Shown here in pieces: positions 1-57,542 of a DNA stretch of 64,000 nucleotides (its first letter is position 1; each line of letters opens with the position of its first letter). The translations under genes were made by a program, and so were the position numbers. The notes under the pieces are model-generated. The model saw only the letters and a list, made by a program, of their open reading frames with translations, made no database searches and had not been told where the DNA came from. Source of the DNA: Plotosus lineatus (Eukaryota > Chordata > Actinopteri > Siluriformes > Plotosidae); assembly GCA_024760905.1 (NCBI GenBank), contig CM045729.1, forward strand, positions 46,495,580 through 46,559,579, in the 5' to 3' direction.

Positions 1-282
1 GTCCCCCCCCAGTGCGGCTAACTGGGTTATTAAAGGCGGGCCATGTCTCTCACTGTCTATGGTGAGAGGCATGTAAAAGAACCATTGCTGACTTTCGTAA
101 AGAGTAGCTGCAAAGTCGTCAGCGTGTTTCTGTCCCTTGCTAAAAGGGGTTGTGACAGGAAGGGCATCCGACGTAAAAACCTCTGCCAAATCAAATGTGC
201 GAATCAGATGATTCGCTGTGGCGACTCCTGAGTAAAAGGGAAAAAGCCGAAAGGAAGACCGACAGACAGACAACACTACCAT
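1..282 (+). mobile_element. SINE-1 copy a (5' end outside window)
   Basis: Starts inside the element at the CAGTGCGGCTAACTGGGTTA core and ends in GCCGAAAGGAAG. The 3' part contains GGAAGGGCATCCGACGTAAA, which matches the LINE-a 5' region, and GATTCGCTGTGGCGACTCC, which matches the LINE-a 3' end. It is the short-junction form. It lies in an abcb6 intron. Confidence 0.85.
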
Positions 283-2016
283 ACGGTGTAGGAAGCCTAC
301 GTATTAATTTTACCTAAACAGGTGGAAAGCAATGATTTCACAGGAACAGGAAGGTGAATGAAGGTAATAAAAAGCATTTTGATATTTATAAGGAAGCTGG
401 CTGTGGTATGGATGTATTGTTTTTTTCCCCCCTTTTTCGGTCCTTATTCAGTGTTTCCAGCTCCTTGTTGTTTTGGGTCAACTGGACTGGCTGCCCAAAC
501 CCCTGAGCAAATCAAAGCCCTTTGCTCTCAGAAGTCGAAAAGCATCTGACTCTGACAAAAGAAAAGTGGGACAAAACCCAACTATGCTAAACCTTTCCAT
601 GGCTCCAGGCTTCATTTCACCCTTTCTCTCTCCTGCCTTTGAATCCCCCCATCGTCCGTCCCCCCTCCTCTCTCACTGACATCATGCTCATTCCTTTTCA
701 TTTCTTCCTTCCTCCTTCGCTATCTCCCAGTATCACAAACTATCATCACTAATTAGACTTGTTTGTGTCTTTCTCGTGAACTTTCTCCATCCGTGCTCTG
801 AGTCTTTCTCAGGTGAACAGAAATGAAAACTTTTCGTGTCCTCTTTACACTTTTGCCTTGAAGCCAGATGAAAGCAGTGCTGGGAGAGTGGGCTTTTGTG
901 AGGTCTGTGGGGGTGATAGGGGAGGTCACCCACCCTGCCAATCACGATTAAGGGGCATTAGGGGCCTTTAGTAAAGTTAACACGCTGGTACAAGGGGCTT
1001 TTTGTCTACGTCCCCCTCTGCCCCATGCCAAGGATGAAAATCACTCACCAGTCTGACCTGAAAGAGAGCATGAGTATAAATGTTGTTTTTTGCAGCTCAC
1101 TGTGGGGAAAATTCTCTTCATATAGTTTTTTGCCCAACTTTTTTTTTTTTTTTTTTTTTTTTTTCCCTCCTCGTTTGATTCGGAGAGCACAATCCAAATG
1201 TCCATGAATGTAAACGAATGAGAGGTCTGAGTTCTCTCTTGGCTCAAATCATTGCCCTATTGTTTTAATACCTCACCCTGAGCATGGATGCACCATGGCT
1301 CTTCTGTATTGCTTTTGGTTCTCGGCTCATGCATAAGTCAGTGAGATAAGGACAAAGAACTGCAGAGTCTTTAAATGAGGTCATGGACTCTGTCTCTTGT
1401 ATCGTAAAATAACGGTTTTATTAGTCATTTTAAAAGACAGTTTGTGTTGAAGTTCAATCCATAGTATTCTTTTTCTCAGTGTACTATGGCTTTAAATTGT
1501 GTGTTCACAAAAGCCATCTTCCGAAACCTCTTCTTTTTTGTTTGTGGACTGTTTTATAAATAAAATTATGAGCTCTGACTTAATTTGATCTCTGCAAATA
1601 AAACTAGTGGTTTCATTTTCTCTTGATTTTGTGGACTTGAGTTCAGCATCTTCCTATATTTCAAGACCGATGTTGGTGTGCGTTACTACTCAGCACTTTT
1701 ATAAGAAACAGAAGCAGTCTAATTATAGCTAATTGAAAACCAATTATTCAGGTTGTCCTCAACACACATGAAATGCATGTTGTCATTTTTATAACCAAAT
1801 AAAAATAGGTTTTTATTCCTTGCGACCCTAGTATATTTAAGCAGCTCGGTGACTGAACTTGCATGAATAAATAACCAACATCTTGGAGAACATTGCATCT
1901 GTTGGCTCTCAGACTCCATGTAGCTACAAGATTTTGAGGGTTAAATTACCATACTGGGTAGTGTTTATTTATTAAAGAAAGATAATGTGAAATTGATTAA
2001 AAAGGAGAGACAAGTG

Positions 2017-2089
<73 letters not shown>

Positions 2090-2429
2090 GTCGCACGCCT
2101 ATCAGTGAAAGAATTCATATTAATATGTAAGTGATTATGTAAAGCACAGTGAGCCAGACATGAGTGCAAAATAAACCCTGACAGAGAGATCAGGACCCTG
2201 CGTGCAGTGCAAGAAGGTTGCATCACTCTGTTATAAAGTCAATTATGGAAATAAGCTGACCATTAATTTTTTTGACCAAGCATTTTTTTTTTATATATCA
2301 AGAAGGAATATGTCAAGTGGATAGCAAACTCTCTCAAAGCTCAGACAAAAATACAAACATGCATCTGGCACCATTCTAATCAATCTACTCAGACTGTCTT
2401 TCTGTATGCATTGCTTGTGTATTTTTTAG
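283..2429. other. abcb6 intron, mostly unrecognised
   Basis: No exon or named element is recognised here apart from a poly-T run at about 1138-1164 and the (GT)n tract at 2021-2087. The short ORFs present have no protein-family features. The upstream abcb6 exon that should supply the preceding transmembrane helix was looked for and not found. Confidence 0.6.
2021..2087. repeat. (GT)n microsatellite
   Basis: About 33 uninterrupted GT units. Confidence 0.98.
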
Positions 2430-48408
<45,979 letters not shown>

Positions 48409-48817
48409 CCGGGGTCCTGTTATAAGTCAAGCATCCAAAGGACAAAATACAGTATGTGGGTTACCAAAAGTAAATATTCAAGGATGCTTCTTAATGATTC
48501 ACTGCTTAGCAGTGATTGTGCCAAACTGTTACTTTCTGCTTTACATTTTTAGAACATGCATGTGGGGACATTTGTATTAACTAAAGCACAAAACTATACC
48601 ACTGTGATGTTTGTCTTCTCAGAAAAACTCAGGGAATTCTACTAAAGTCATCAAACTTAATACATCAAAGGCAATTAAACAAATGTAAAAATATTTGAGT
48701 TTTTAAACTTGTTTATAGAACAACATATATTAAATATCCTTTTTGGAAACACATTTGCTTTCTGTAACTGGTGTGACCCACTTAAGCTTGAACGTCAATA
48801 ATGCATTTCCTGAAAGA
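48409..48817 (+). other. abcb6 3' UTR and flank
   Basis: AT-rich non-coding sequence directly after the stop codon. An ATTAAA hexamer at 48674-48679 is the best nearby polyadenylation signal candidate. No repeat is recognised before Tigger-like C3 begins. The true transcript end cannot be fixed without cDNA. Confidence 0.45.
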
Positions 48818-49186
48818 CGTGAATTCGAAGCTCATTCCCTGCTTGACAAACTCAACTTTAATTTGATTCCTTGAGGGATCGGAATTCCAAATAAGCTCAA
48901 ATGCACCAACATTTATTAAACAGTTACTGAATTAAAACAACTTAAAAAACTAAACTAAAAACTATAGAGTGAAGCTTCCTTCTGTCTCTATCTGGGAGGC
49001 CAGCAGCGCGGGATGTTGAGAGAGCAACTCGTGCGTCATGTGAAATTTTGATTTGCATGTTTGAATTTTGAATTTCTTTTCAGAAGAGGGGGGTTGTTTC
49101 GTATCTCGGGGACGGAAACTCAGGAAAATGTTTTTTTGTAACCTGGGGATTTCATACACAGGGGTCTTCGTAAGTTGGGGGCCAAC

Positions 49187-49187
<1 letters not shown>
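48818..49187 (-). mobile_element. Tigger-like family C, copy C3 (partial)
   Basis: Matches the right half of C2 from GACGTGAATTC and CTTTAATTTGATTCCTTGAG to the terminus GGGTCTTCGTAAGTTGGGGG CCAACTG. The left half is missing. Confidence 0.8.
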
Positions 49188-49189
<2 letters not shown>

Positions 49190-49243
<54 letters not shown>

Positions 49244-49245
49244 TA
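49190..49245. repeat. (TA)n microsatellite
   Basis: TA tract between Tigger C3 and the Tc1-like element. Confidence 0.97.
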
Positions 49246-49247
49246 TA

Positions 49248-50745
49248 CTAGTCCTTCTCAAAAAATTAGCATATTGTGATAAAGTTCATTATTTTCTGTA
49301 ATGTACTGATAAAAATTAAACTTTCATATATTTTAGATTCATTGCACACCAACTGAAATATTTGAGGTCTTTTATTGTTTTAATACTGATGATTTTAGCA
49401 TACAGCTCATGAAAACCCAAAATTCCTATCTCAAAAAATTAGCATATCATGAAAAGGTACTCTAAACGAGCTATTAACCTAATCATCTGAATCAACCAAT
49501 TAACTCTAAACACCTGCAAAAGATTCCTGAGGCTTTTAAAAACTCCCAGCCTGGTTCATTAGAAGGCCATCACTGACACCCTCAAGCAAGAGGGTAAGAC
49601 ACAGAAAGAAATCTCTGAGCGAATAGGCTGTTCCCAGAGTGCTGTATCAAGGCACCTCAGTGGGACGTCTGTGGGAAGGAAAAAGTGTGGCAGAAAACGC
49701 TGCACAACCAGAAGAGGTGACCGGACCCTGAGGAAGATTGTGGAGAAGGGCCAATTCCAGACCTTTGGGGACCTGTGGAAGCAGTGGACTGGGCTACAGG
49801 TGCCGCCTTCCCCAGGTCAAGCCACTTTTGAACCAGAAACAGCAGCAGAAGCGCCTGACCTGGGCTACAGTGAAGCAGCACTGGACTGTTGCTTAGTGGT
49901 CCAAAGTATTTTTTTCGGATGAAAGCAAATTTTGCATGTCAATTAGAAATTAAGGTGCCAGAGTCTGGAGGAAGACTGGGGAGAAGGAAATGCCAAAATG
50001 CCTGAAGTCCAGTTTCAAGTACCCACGGTCAGTGATGGTCTGGGGTGCCATGTCAGCTGCTGGTGTTGGTCCACTGTGTTTTATCAACGGCAGGGTCAAT
50101 GCAGCTAGCTATCAGGAGATTTTGGAGCACTTGATTCTTCCATATGCTGAAAAGCTTTATGGAGATGAAAATTTTCATTTTTCAGCACGACCTGGCACCT
50201 GCTCACCGTGCCAAAACCACTGGTAAATGGTTTACTGACCATGGTATTACTGTGCTCAATTGGCCTGCCAACTCTCCTGACCTGAATCCCATAGAGAATC
50301 TGTGGGATATTGTTGAGAGACACCAGACCCAACACTGGATGAGCTTAAGGCGCTAATCGAAGCATCCTGGGCCTCCATAACACCTCAGCAGTGCCACAGG
50401 CTGATTGCCTCCATGCCACGCCGCATTGAGGCAGTCATTTCTGCAAAAGAATCCCTGACCAAGTATTGAGTGTATAACTGAACATAATTATTTGAAGGTT
50501 GACTTGTTTGTATTAAAAACAGTTTTTTTTAATTGGTCGGATGAAATATGCTAATTTTTTTGAGATGGGGATTTTGGGTTTTCATGAGCTGTATGCCAAA
50601 ATCATCAGTATTAAAACAATTAAAGACCTGAAATATTTCAGTTGATGTGCAATGAATCTAAAATACATGAAAGTTTAATTTTTATCAGTACATTACAGAA
50701 CATAATGAACTTTATCACAATATGCTAATTTTTTGAGAAGGACTA

Positions 50746-50746
<1 letters not shown>
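49248..50746 (+). mobile_element. Tc1-like transposon, second family, near complete
   Basis: Terminal inverted repeats CTAGTCCTTCTCAAAAAATT AGCATATTGTGATAAAG at both ends, with a longer conserved block (TCATATATTTTAGATTCATT; AACTGAAATATTT) inside each. It is flanked by TA microsatellites on both sides. Confidence 0.92.
49560..50466 (+). pseudogene. Tc1-like transposase, multiply broken
   Basis: The N terminus includes KSLSERIGCSQSAVSRHLS-like sequence and CTTRRGDRTLRKIVEKGQFQ. The catalytic half in 49990-50356 reads SVMVWGAMSAAGVGPLCFIN, then after a shift [20 protein letters not shown] (second Asp) and [16 protein letters not shown] (Glu). The first catalytic block near 49915 is eroded (SIFFG, with frame loss). 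Several frameshifts; inactive. Confidence 0.85.
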
Positions 50747-50748
<2 letters not shown>

Positions 50749-50793
<45 letters not shown>

Positions 50794-50825
50794 TATATAT
50801 ATATATATATATACTATATATACTA
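50749..50825. repeat. (TA)n microsatellite
   Basis: TA tract with ACTATA interruptions on the right of the Tc1-like element. Confidence 0.96.
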
Positions 50826-50889
50826 GTATATAAATATATAAAGTGTGTGTATATTAAGATAGAGAGAGAGAGAGAGTGTGTGTGGATGT

Positions 50890-51863
50890 ACTGTATGTCT
50901 AAGTCGATAATGTGAGGTTACTTAAGTGATATGTGGAGTATTATCAATATGATAAACAGTAGAATATAAATATAGTGCAAAATGCAGGTATACAACAGTA
51001 GGTGCTGTTGCTATATAGAGGATTTGTACAGTTTAATGGCCACAGGTAGGAATGATTTCCTGGGTCGTTCAGTAGATCATTTAGGTGGTATCCGTCTCTC
51101 ACTGAACATATTCCTGGTAATGATCAGCAGGTTGTGAAGTGGGTGGGAGGTATTGTTCAATATTATCTTTATTTTGGACAACATTTGAATCTCCAACACT
51201 ACCGTCAGAGTCCAGCTGCAGCCCCATAACGTTCTGATCTTTTACATTAAGCTGCAAATGATTCTGCTCACACCATATGATGAAGGAATCTACAGCAGGC
51301 TGATATTCTGTCAACTCACCTTTACTGATTCATGATAAATTCAACTACAGTAGAGACATCAGAAAACTTCGGAAGATGGCAGGTCTCTGTGCAGAAACTG
51401 AAGTTAGTTGTGTAGAGGGTGAAGAGAAACCTGAGTGGAGTCTTTTTTAGCTGTTTCTTGGCCTACTTATAGGTGAAGTTGTCAGGTGGGGGAGGAGTGT
51501 CCGGTCTATCACAGGAGGTGCAGTAAGGAGAGGGAGGGAGGGAGAGAGAGTGAGTGGCATGGCAGGGGGTTTCAGGCTTGCTCCTGACACCTCAGAAGGG
51601 AGCTGTGCAGTCGCCGCAGTGTCAAATCTGTTAAGCATATCAGCTCTGTTGTTGGATGGTGGGAAACCAGTGGTGGTCCTTATACCACTCCAAACCTCTC
51701 TCATTTTGTCCTGCCTAAGTTTCCACTGCAGCTTTCTCCAGTAGTCGTTCTTAGCCTTTCTGATCATGACTCTTCGTAAACTCGGGATCATTCTCGCCTC
51801 CTCTCTTTTGCCAGCCCTGAATGCCCTCTTGTAATTGTGGAGGGTTTTGATGACTTTGGTCAC
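50890..51863 (-). mobile_element. Rex1-like LINE fragment, internally deleted
   Basis: On the - strand: KTLHNYKRAFRAGKREEARM then REVWSGIRTTTGFPP (endonuclease-RT linker, 51447-51863), most of the RT missing, FIIWCEQNHLQLNVKDQNV (RT C terminus, near 51280), then a 3' UTR-like region to about 50900. Confidence 0.68.
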
Positions 51864-51887
51864 TCACTATTTATTTGGTTAACAATA

Positions 51888-53770
51888 CATTTTCATCTCT
51901 GCTGCCTCCAGCTCTGCCTCCTGTCTTTTCCTCAGTGCCACTGTTTCTAAACCATACAACATTGCTGGCCTCATCACAGTCTTGTACACTTTTCCTTTCA
52001 TTCTTGCAGATACATACCCTCCTATCACACATCACACCGGACACTTTTCTCCAACCATTCCAACCAGCCTGCACACGCTTCTTCACCTCTTTTCCACACT
52101 CTCCATTGCTCTGGCTTGTTGAGCCTAAGTACTTCCAAAATCCTCCACTTTCTTTATCTCGGCTCCCTCTAACCCCCCTCTTCCTTTTGGGTCCTTCTCA
52201 TTCACGCACATGTACTCTGTCTTACTGAAGCTAACCTTCATTCCTCTCCTTTCCAGGGCATATCTCCACCTCTCTAGATTTTCCTGCACTTGTTCTCTGC
52301 TGTCACTACAGATCACAATGTCATCTGCAAACATCATAGTCCATGGGGAATCTTGTATAACCTTGTTTGTCAGCCTGTCCATCACCATAGCAAACAAGGA
52401 GTGGCTCAGAGCTGATCCTTGATGCAGTCCCACCTCCACCTTGAACTCTTCTGTCACACCGACAGCACACCTTACCACTGTCTTATATCTCTCATACATG
52501 TCCTGCACCACTCTAACTTACTTCTCTGCACTCCAGACCTCCTCATGCAATGCCACAGTTCTTCTCTTGGCACCCTGTCATATGCTTTCTTCAGATCCAC
52601 AAAGGCACCATGCAACACCCTCTGGCCTTCTATGTAATTCTCTATTAACATCCTCAAAGCAAACAATGCATCTGTGGTGCTCTTTCTTGGCATGAAACTA
52701 AATTGTTGTTCTCAAATGCTGACTTCTGCCCTTAGTCTAGCTTCCACTATTCTTTCCCAGATCATTGTATGGCTCATCAACTTTGACACTTCCATACCTC
52801 CACAGATATGTCATCAATACCAACTGTCTTTCCACTCTATCCTCTTTAATACCCTCCTCACTTCACCCTTACTAACCTTTGCTCCTTCCTGGTCCTCAAC
52901 GGTAACCTCTTCAACTCTTTTTTTCTCTCTCTCATTTTCCTCATTCATCAGCTCTTCAAAGTACTCTTTCCGTCCTCCCAACACACTTCTGTCATCAGTA
53001 AATACATTTCCTACTCTGTCCTTTATCACTCTAACTTGCTGCATATCCTTCCCATCTACTATCTCTCTGCTGTGCCAACCTGTATAAATCATTTTCTCCC
53101 TCCTTACTGTCCAACCTATCATACAAGTCATCATATTCCCTTTGTTTGGCCTTTGACATCGCTACCTTCACCTTACGCTGTGTCTCCCTGTACTCCTGTT
53201 TACTCTCTTTGGTCCTCTCTATGTTCCACTTCTTCTTAGCTAACCTCTTCCTTTTTACACACTCCTGCACTTCCTCATTCCACCACCAAGTCTCCTTATC
53301 TACTTTCCTTCCAGAGGACACACCAAGTACTTTCCTACCTGTCTCCCTGATCACATTTGCTGTAGTTGTCCAGTCTTCTGGAAGCACTTCATGACCACCC
53401 AAAGCCTGTTTCAACTCCTCCTTGAAGACAACACGACACTCTTCCTTTTTCAGCTTCCACCACTTTGTCTTCTGCTCTGCCTTTACCTTCTTCACCTTTC
53501 TCATCTTCAGCGTCATCCTGCACACCATCTTATGCTGTTTGGCAACACTCTCACCAGCACCCTGTTGGTTAACAGCACTGATGGCGGTCATTGTTAACCC
53601 TGGCCTTGACTAATCCGGTATGGAGGTAATATTTGTGATTTGCATATTTGATCTGGCTGAGGTTTTACATTGGATGCACTTCCCGACACAACCCTCTGCA
53701 TTTATCCGGGCTTGGGACCGGCATGATCAAGAGCACTGACTTGTTGTATTAAACCCCTCACGGCTGCATT
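51888..53770 (-). mobile_element. LINE-a copy 6, 3' end missing and internally deleted
   Basis: Keeps the 5' region (GGATGCACTTCCCGACACAA and TTATCCGGGCTTGGGACCGG near 53700) and much of the RT (MMFADDIVICSDS; FVDLKKAYDRVPREELWHCM), but starts inside the C-terminal coding region and lacks the diagnostic 3' end. Most of the endonuclease is deleted at about 53550, where SVAKQH is joined to NQQGAGE. Loss of the 3' end is not the usual LINE truncation. Confidence 0.85.
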
Positions 53771-54257
53771 ATAGAAGAAATTATCCCAAAACCTAAAATT
53801 TGATTTAACAAAAGGCAACAGAATTATTATGGATGGGTCGACAGGTCAGTCGACATTGGTCTGTCACTTGTTAATTGTGCGACAGCATTGTATAATTTAC
53901 GGTGCCAAGGAGTGTACAGTCGTGTCAAAGTATTTTAACACTTTACCACTGAGCTCACTATATAATCGCGTGCATGGAATTCTCTGTATGGTGAGTAGGA
54001 AGTCGTAAGTTAATGGGTGATTTCATACACAGGGAGTCTTATAGTTAATCAGTTTCTTCCAGGTCACAAACAGAAACGCTGATATTCTCTTGTAGAAGTT
54101 GCAGGTTTATGCTCTCGATCCATGAAAGGGCCTGGGAAACTCATAACTGATTATGATCTGCTTAATTGAAACAGCTGAGACTCAATCACTTCTTTTGTTG
54201 TACCCAGGCTTCACCTACCTCATGCAACAAATGTTTAACATTTCTGCTGAATATGTA

Positions 54258-55990
54258 CAGTTGTGTTCAAAATAAGAGCAGTGTTTTTAAAAAGTAAATA
54301 AGCTCATCATCCTTTTGAACACAAATGCATTGGGAACACTGCATATTCTATTCCAAATCAAAACATGAAGAAAAATATATCAAATTTGTGTTATTCCTTT
54401 AAAGAAATGGAAGAAAAGTGAATATCAGACTGTTCAAAAAAAATAGCAGTCTGCTTTATTCTTTACAAAATCAACCATTCGCTGTATAAACTGAAAAATA
54501 AGATTTTGCTTTCCGTTAAATCACTGAACTAATATTTAGTTGTGTATACACTAATTTTGATAACTGCTGTACATCTCTGTTGCATGGAGTCAACCAACGT
54601 CTGGTATCTGTGAGCAGGTATTCCAGTCCAGGATGATTGGACTACATTCCATAGTCATTCTTAGTTTTTTCCTCAGAAACTGAATTTTTGATGTCACCCA
54701 CACGTTTTCTTTTGGATTAAGGTCCAGGGATTGGGTCAGCTGCTCTATAACATCAATCTAGTTGGTCTGAACCCAAGATGTTGCCCGTTTACGAGTCTGT
54801 TTGGGGTCGTTACCTTGTTGGAACAGCTATTTCAAGGGCATTTACTCTTCAGCATAAGGCAGCACGGAGTTCTCTTCAAGTATTCTGATGGATTCCAACT
54901 TATCCATGATTCCTGGTGTGCGATAAATAGGCGTCACACAGTAGTATGAGAAACATCCCCATGTCATGCTTGCTCCACCATGATTCACTATCTTTACAGT
55001 GTACTGTGGCTTAAATTTCGGTGTTTGGGGAGCGACTGACAAACTGTCTCCGGTCACCAAAACAAAAAAGAACAGTCTTACTTTCATCAATCCACCAAAT
55101 GTGGTGCTGTTTCTCTTTAGGCTAGTCAAAGTGCTCTTTGGCAAATTGGAACCTCTTCAGCACTTTTTTTTAGTCAGCAGTGGAACTTTGCATGGCCTTC
55201 TTGCCATTAGCTCAGCTTCAGCATAGTTGTTTTCTAATTGTAACAGTACTCACAGGTAACTCTAGACCTTTGGTCTTCCTGGAGCTGATTGTTGGCTGAG
55301 TGCTTGCCATTTTGGCTATTCATCTATCCATTCGAATGGTAGTTTTTCGCTACTTCCATGTCCTTCAAGTTTTGGTTGCCATTTTAAAGCATTTGTGATC
55401 ATTTTAGCTTCAACGGCCTCTCATCTTCTGCACTTTGTTTTCCCTTCTCCAATCAACTTTTTAATCAAGGTACACTGTTTTTCTGAGCTTCTGGAACGAC
55501 CCATTTTCCTCAGAATTGCAGAGAGAAATGCTCTATAACCTGCATTTACAACATTTGCTGCCTTCCTTCTTTAAATTAGGTGGGGCCGGTGGTGTAGTGG
55601 TTAGGGTGATGAGCTCATGATCAGGAGGTTGTGTGTTTGAATCTCAGTTAGACCCTCACTGTGCTAAGACCCCTTAGGCAAGGTCTTAACCACAAGTGTG
55701 CCTCTGTTCACCTAGCAGTATAAATGGGTACCAGTAAAAATATACTGGGAAGGTAACCTGCGATGGACTAGCGTCCCATCCAGGAGGAGTTGAACTCCTG
55801 GTCACTTCACGCTATGGAAACCGAGGATAAGCACCAGCCTGATGAGCCACTATGGCTCGGGTGTAAAAACCCCAAAGGACTTTACCTTTTTTCTTTTTCT
55901 TTAAATTATGGCAATAACTGACGCTTGTTTTTCAAATAATGAATAACGTCACTAATTGAACTAAACACTGCTATTATTTTGAACACGCCC
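54258..55990 (-). mobile_element. Tc1-like transposon, third family, split by SINE-2
   Basis: The left end CAGTTGTGTTCAAAATAAGA GCAGTGTTT matches the inverted right end GTGTTCAAAATAATAGCAGT GTTTAG. On the - strand, 54842-55144 reads KIVNHGGASMTWGCFS, the HGGGSIM.WGC-type block. It is heavily decayed elsewhere. Confidence 0.82.
55579..55896 (+). mobile_element. SINE-2 copy a (complete, tRNA-headed, 12 bp TSD)
   Basis: Flanked by TTCTTTAAATTA at 55567-55578 and 55897-55908. The head is GGCCGGTGGTGTAGTGGTTA (A box) and TGTGTTTGAATCTCAG (B box). The body is GACCCTCACTGTGCTAAGAC ... GATGAGCCACTATGGCTCGG and the tail is CTTTACCTTTTTTC. Inserted in a Tc1-like element. Confidence 0.88.
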
Positions 55991-56400
55991 CTTTCAATTA
56001 GTGTTTCAATTCCACAGAATTAGCAGCATGCATGTCATGACTGTTGGGTCTGTTGGATTCTATTACTCAACTACACCTGCTCGTAAACTATTTGCCATGA
56101 TGAAATATAATTCTACCAAAACTGTTGATTGATCAGGTGAGGGACAAATTCGCTGTAGATTAAATGTAAGCTACAGTAGTCCTCATTATTTGAGGTATCA
56201 CTAAACAGATTGCACCTTTTGATCAAAGGGGTCATGCTGGATCATAAACGACAAGAAGTTCACCAAGATAATGGGGCATGAGACCATTAAGTGCTTTTTA
56301 GGTGATATGCTTATGTCTTCCAGCTCTAGTAAGGACTCTTGCTGCATTCTGGAGTAACTGAAGCTTGTTCATGCACCCTATTATAACTGATGTTTGATCT

Positions 56401-56403
<3 letters not shown>

Positions 56404-56481
<78 letters not shown>
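56404..56481. repeat. (CA)n(TA)n microsatellite
   Basis: Directly adjoins the left end of the next Tc1-like copy. Confidence 0.97.
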
Positions 56482-56482
<1 letters not shown>

Positions 56483-57498
56483 TAGTCCTTCTCAAAAAAT
56501 TAGCATATTGTGATAAAGTTCATTATTTTCTGTAATGTACTGATAAAAATGAAACTTTCATATATTTTAGATTCATTGCACACCAACTGAAATATTTCAG
56601 GTCTTTTATTGTTTTAATACTGATGATTTTGGCATACAGCTCATGAAAACCCAAAATTCCTGTCTCAAAAAATTAGCATATGATGAAAAGGTAGTCTAAA
56701 CGAGCTATTAACCTAATCATCTGAATCAACCAATTAACTCTAAACACCTGCAAAAGATTCCTGAGGCTTTTAAAAACTCCCAGCCTGGTTCATTACTCAA
56801 AACCATAATCATGGGTAAGACTGCCAACCTGACTGCTGTCCAGAAGGCCATCATTGACACCCTCAAGCAAGAAGGTAAGACACAGAAAGAAATCTCTGAG
56901 CGAATAGGCTGTTCCCAGAGTGCCGTATCAAGGCAGAAAACGCTGCACAACCAGAAGTGGTGACCGGACCCTGAGAAAGATTGTGGAGAAGGGCCGATTC
57001 CAGACCTTGGGGGACCTGTGGAAGCAGTGGACTGGGCTGCAGGTGCCACATTCCCAAGGTGCCAGAGTCTGGAGGAAGACTGGGGAGAAGGAAATGCCAA
57101 AATGCTATCGAAGCATCCTGGGCCTCCATAACACCTCAGCAGTGCCACAGGCTGATTGCCTCCATGCCACGCCATATTGAAGCAGTCATTTCTGCAAAAG
57201 GATTCCCAACCAAGTATTGAGTGCATAACTGAACATAATTATTTGAAAGCTGACTTTTTTGTATTAAAAGCACTTTTTTTTTTATTGGTCGGATGAAATA
57301 TGCTAATTTTTTGAGAGAGGGATTTTTGGTTTTTCTTGACTTTTTTGCCAGAATTATCAATATTAAAACAATAAAAGACCTGAAAAAATTTCAGTTGGTG
57401 TGCAGTGAATCTAAAATATATGAAAGTTTAATGTTTATCAGTACATTACAGAAAATAATGAACTTTTATCACAATATGCTAATTTTTTGAGAAGGACT
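56482..57498 (+). mobile_element. Tc1-like transposon, second family, internally deleted
   Basis: Same terminal repeats as 49248-50746. It keeps the transposase start (MGKTANLTAVQKAIIDTLKQ; KTQKEISERIGCSQSAVS, from 56812), then skips the catalytic core and rejoins near the C terminus (AAKGFPTKY). A non-autonomous deletion derivative. Confidence 0.9.
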
Positions 57499-57499
57499 C

Positions 57500-57542
57500 T
57501 CTCTCTCTCTCACTCTCTCTCTGTATATATATATATATATAT
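57500..57542. repeat. (TC)n(TA)n microsatellite
   Basis: At the right end of the deleted Tc1-like element. Confidence 0.95.

Noticed and set aside
358..679. Two overlapping short + strand ORFs
   Set aside because: No family features, no codon bias and no splice context linking them to the abcb6 frame.
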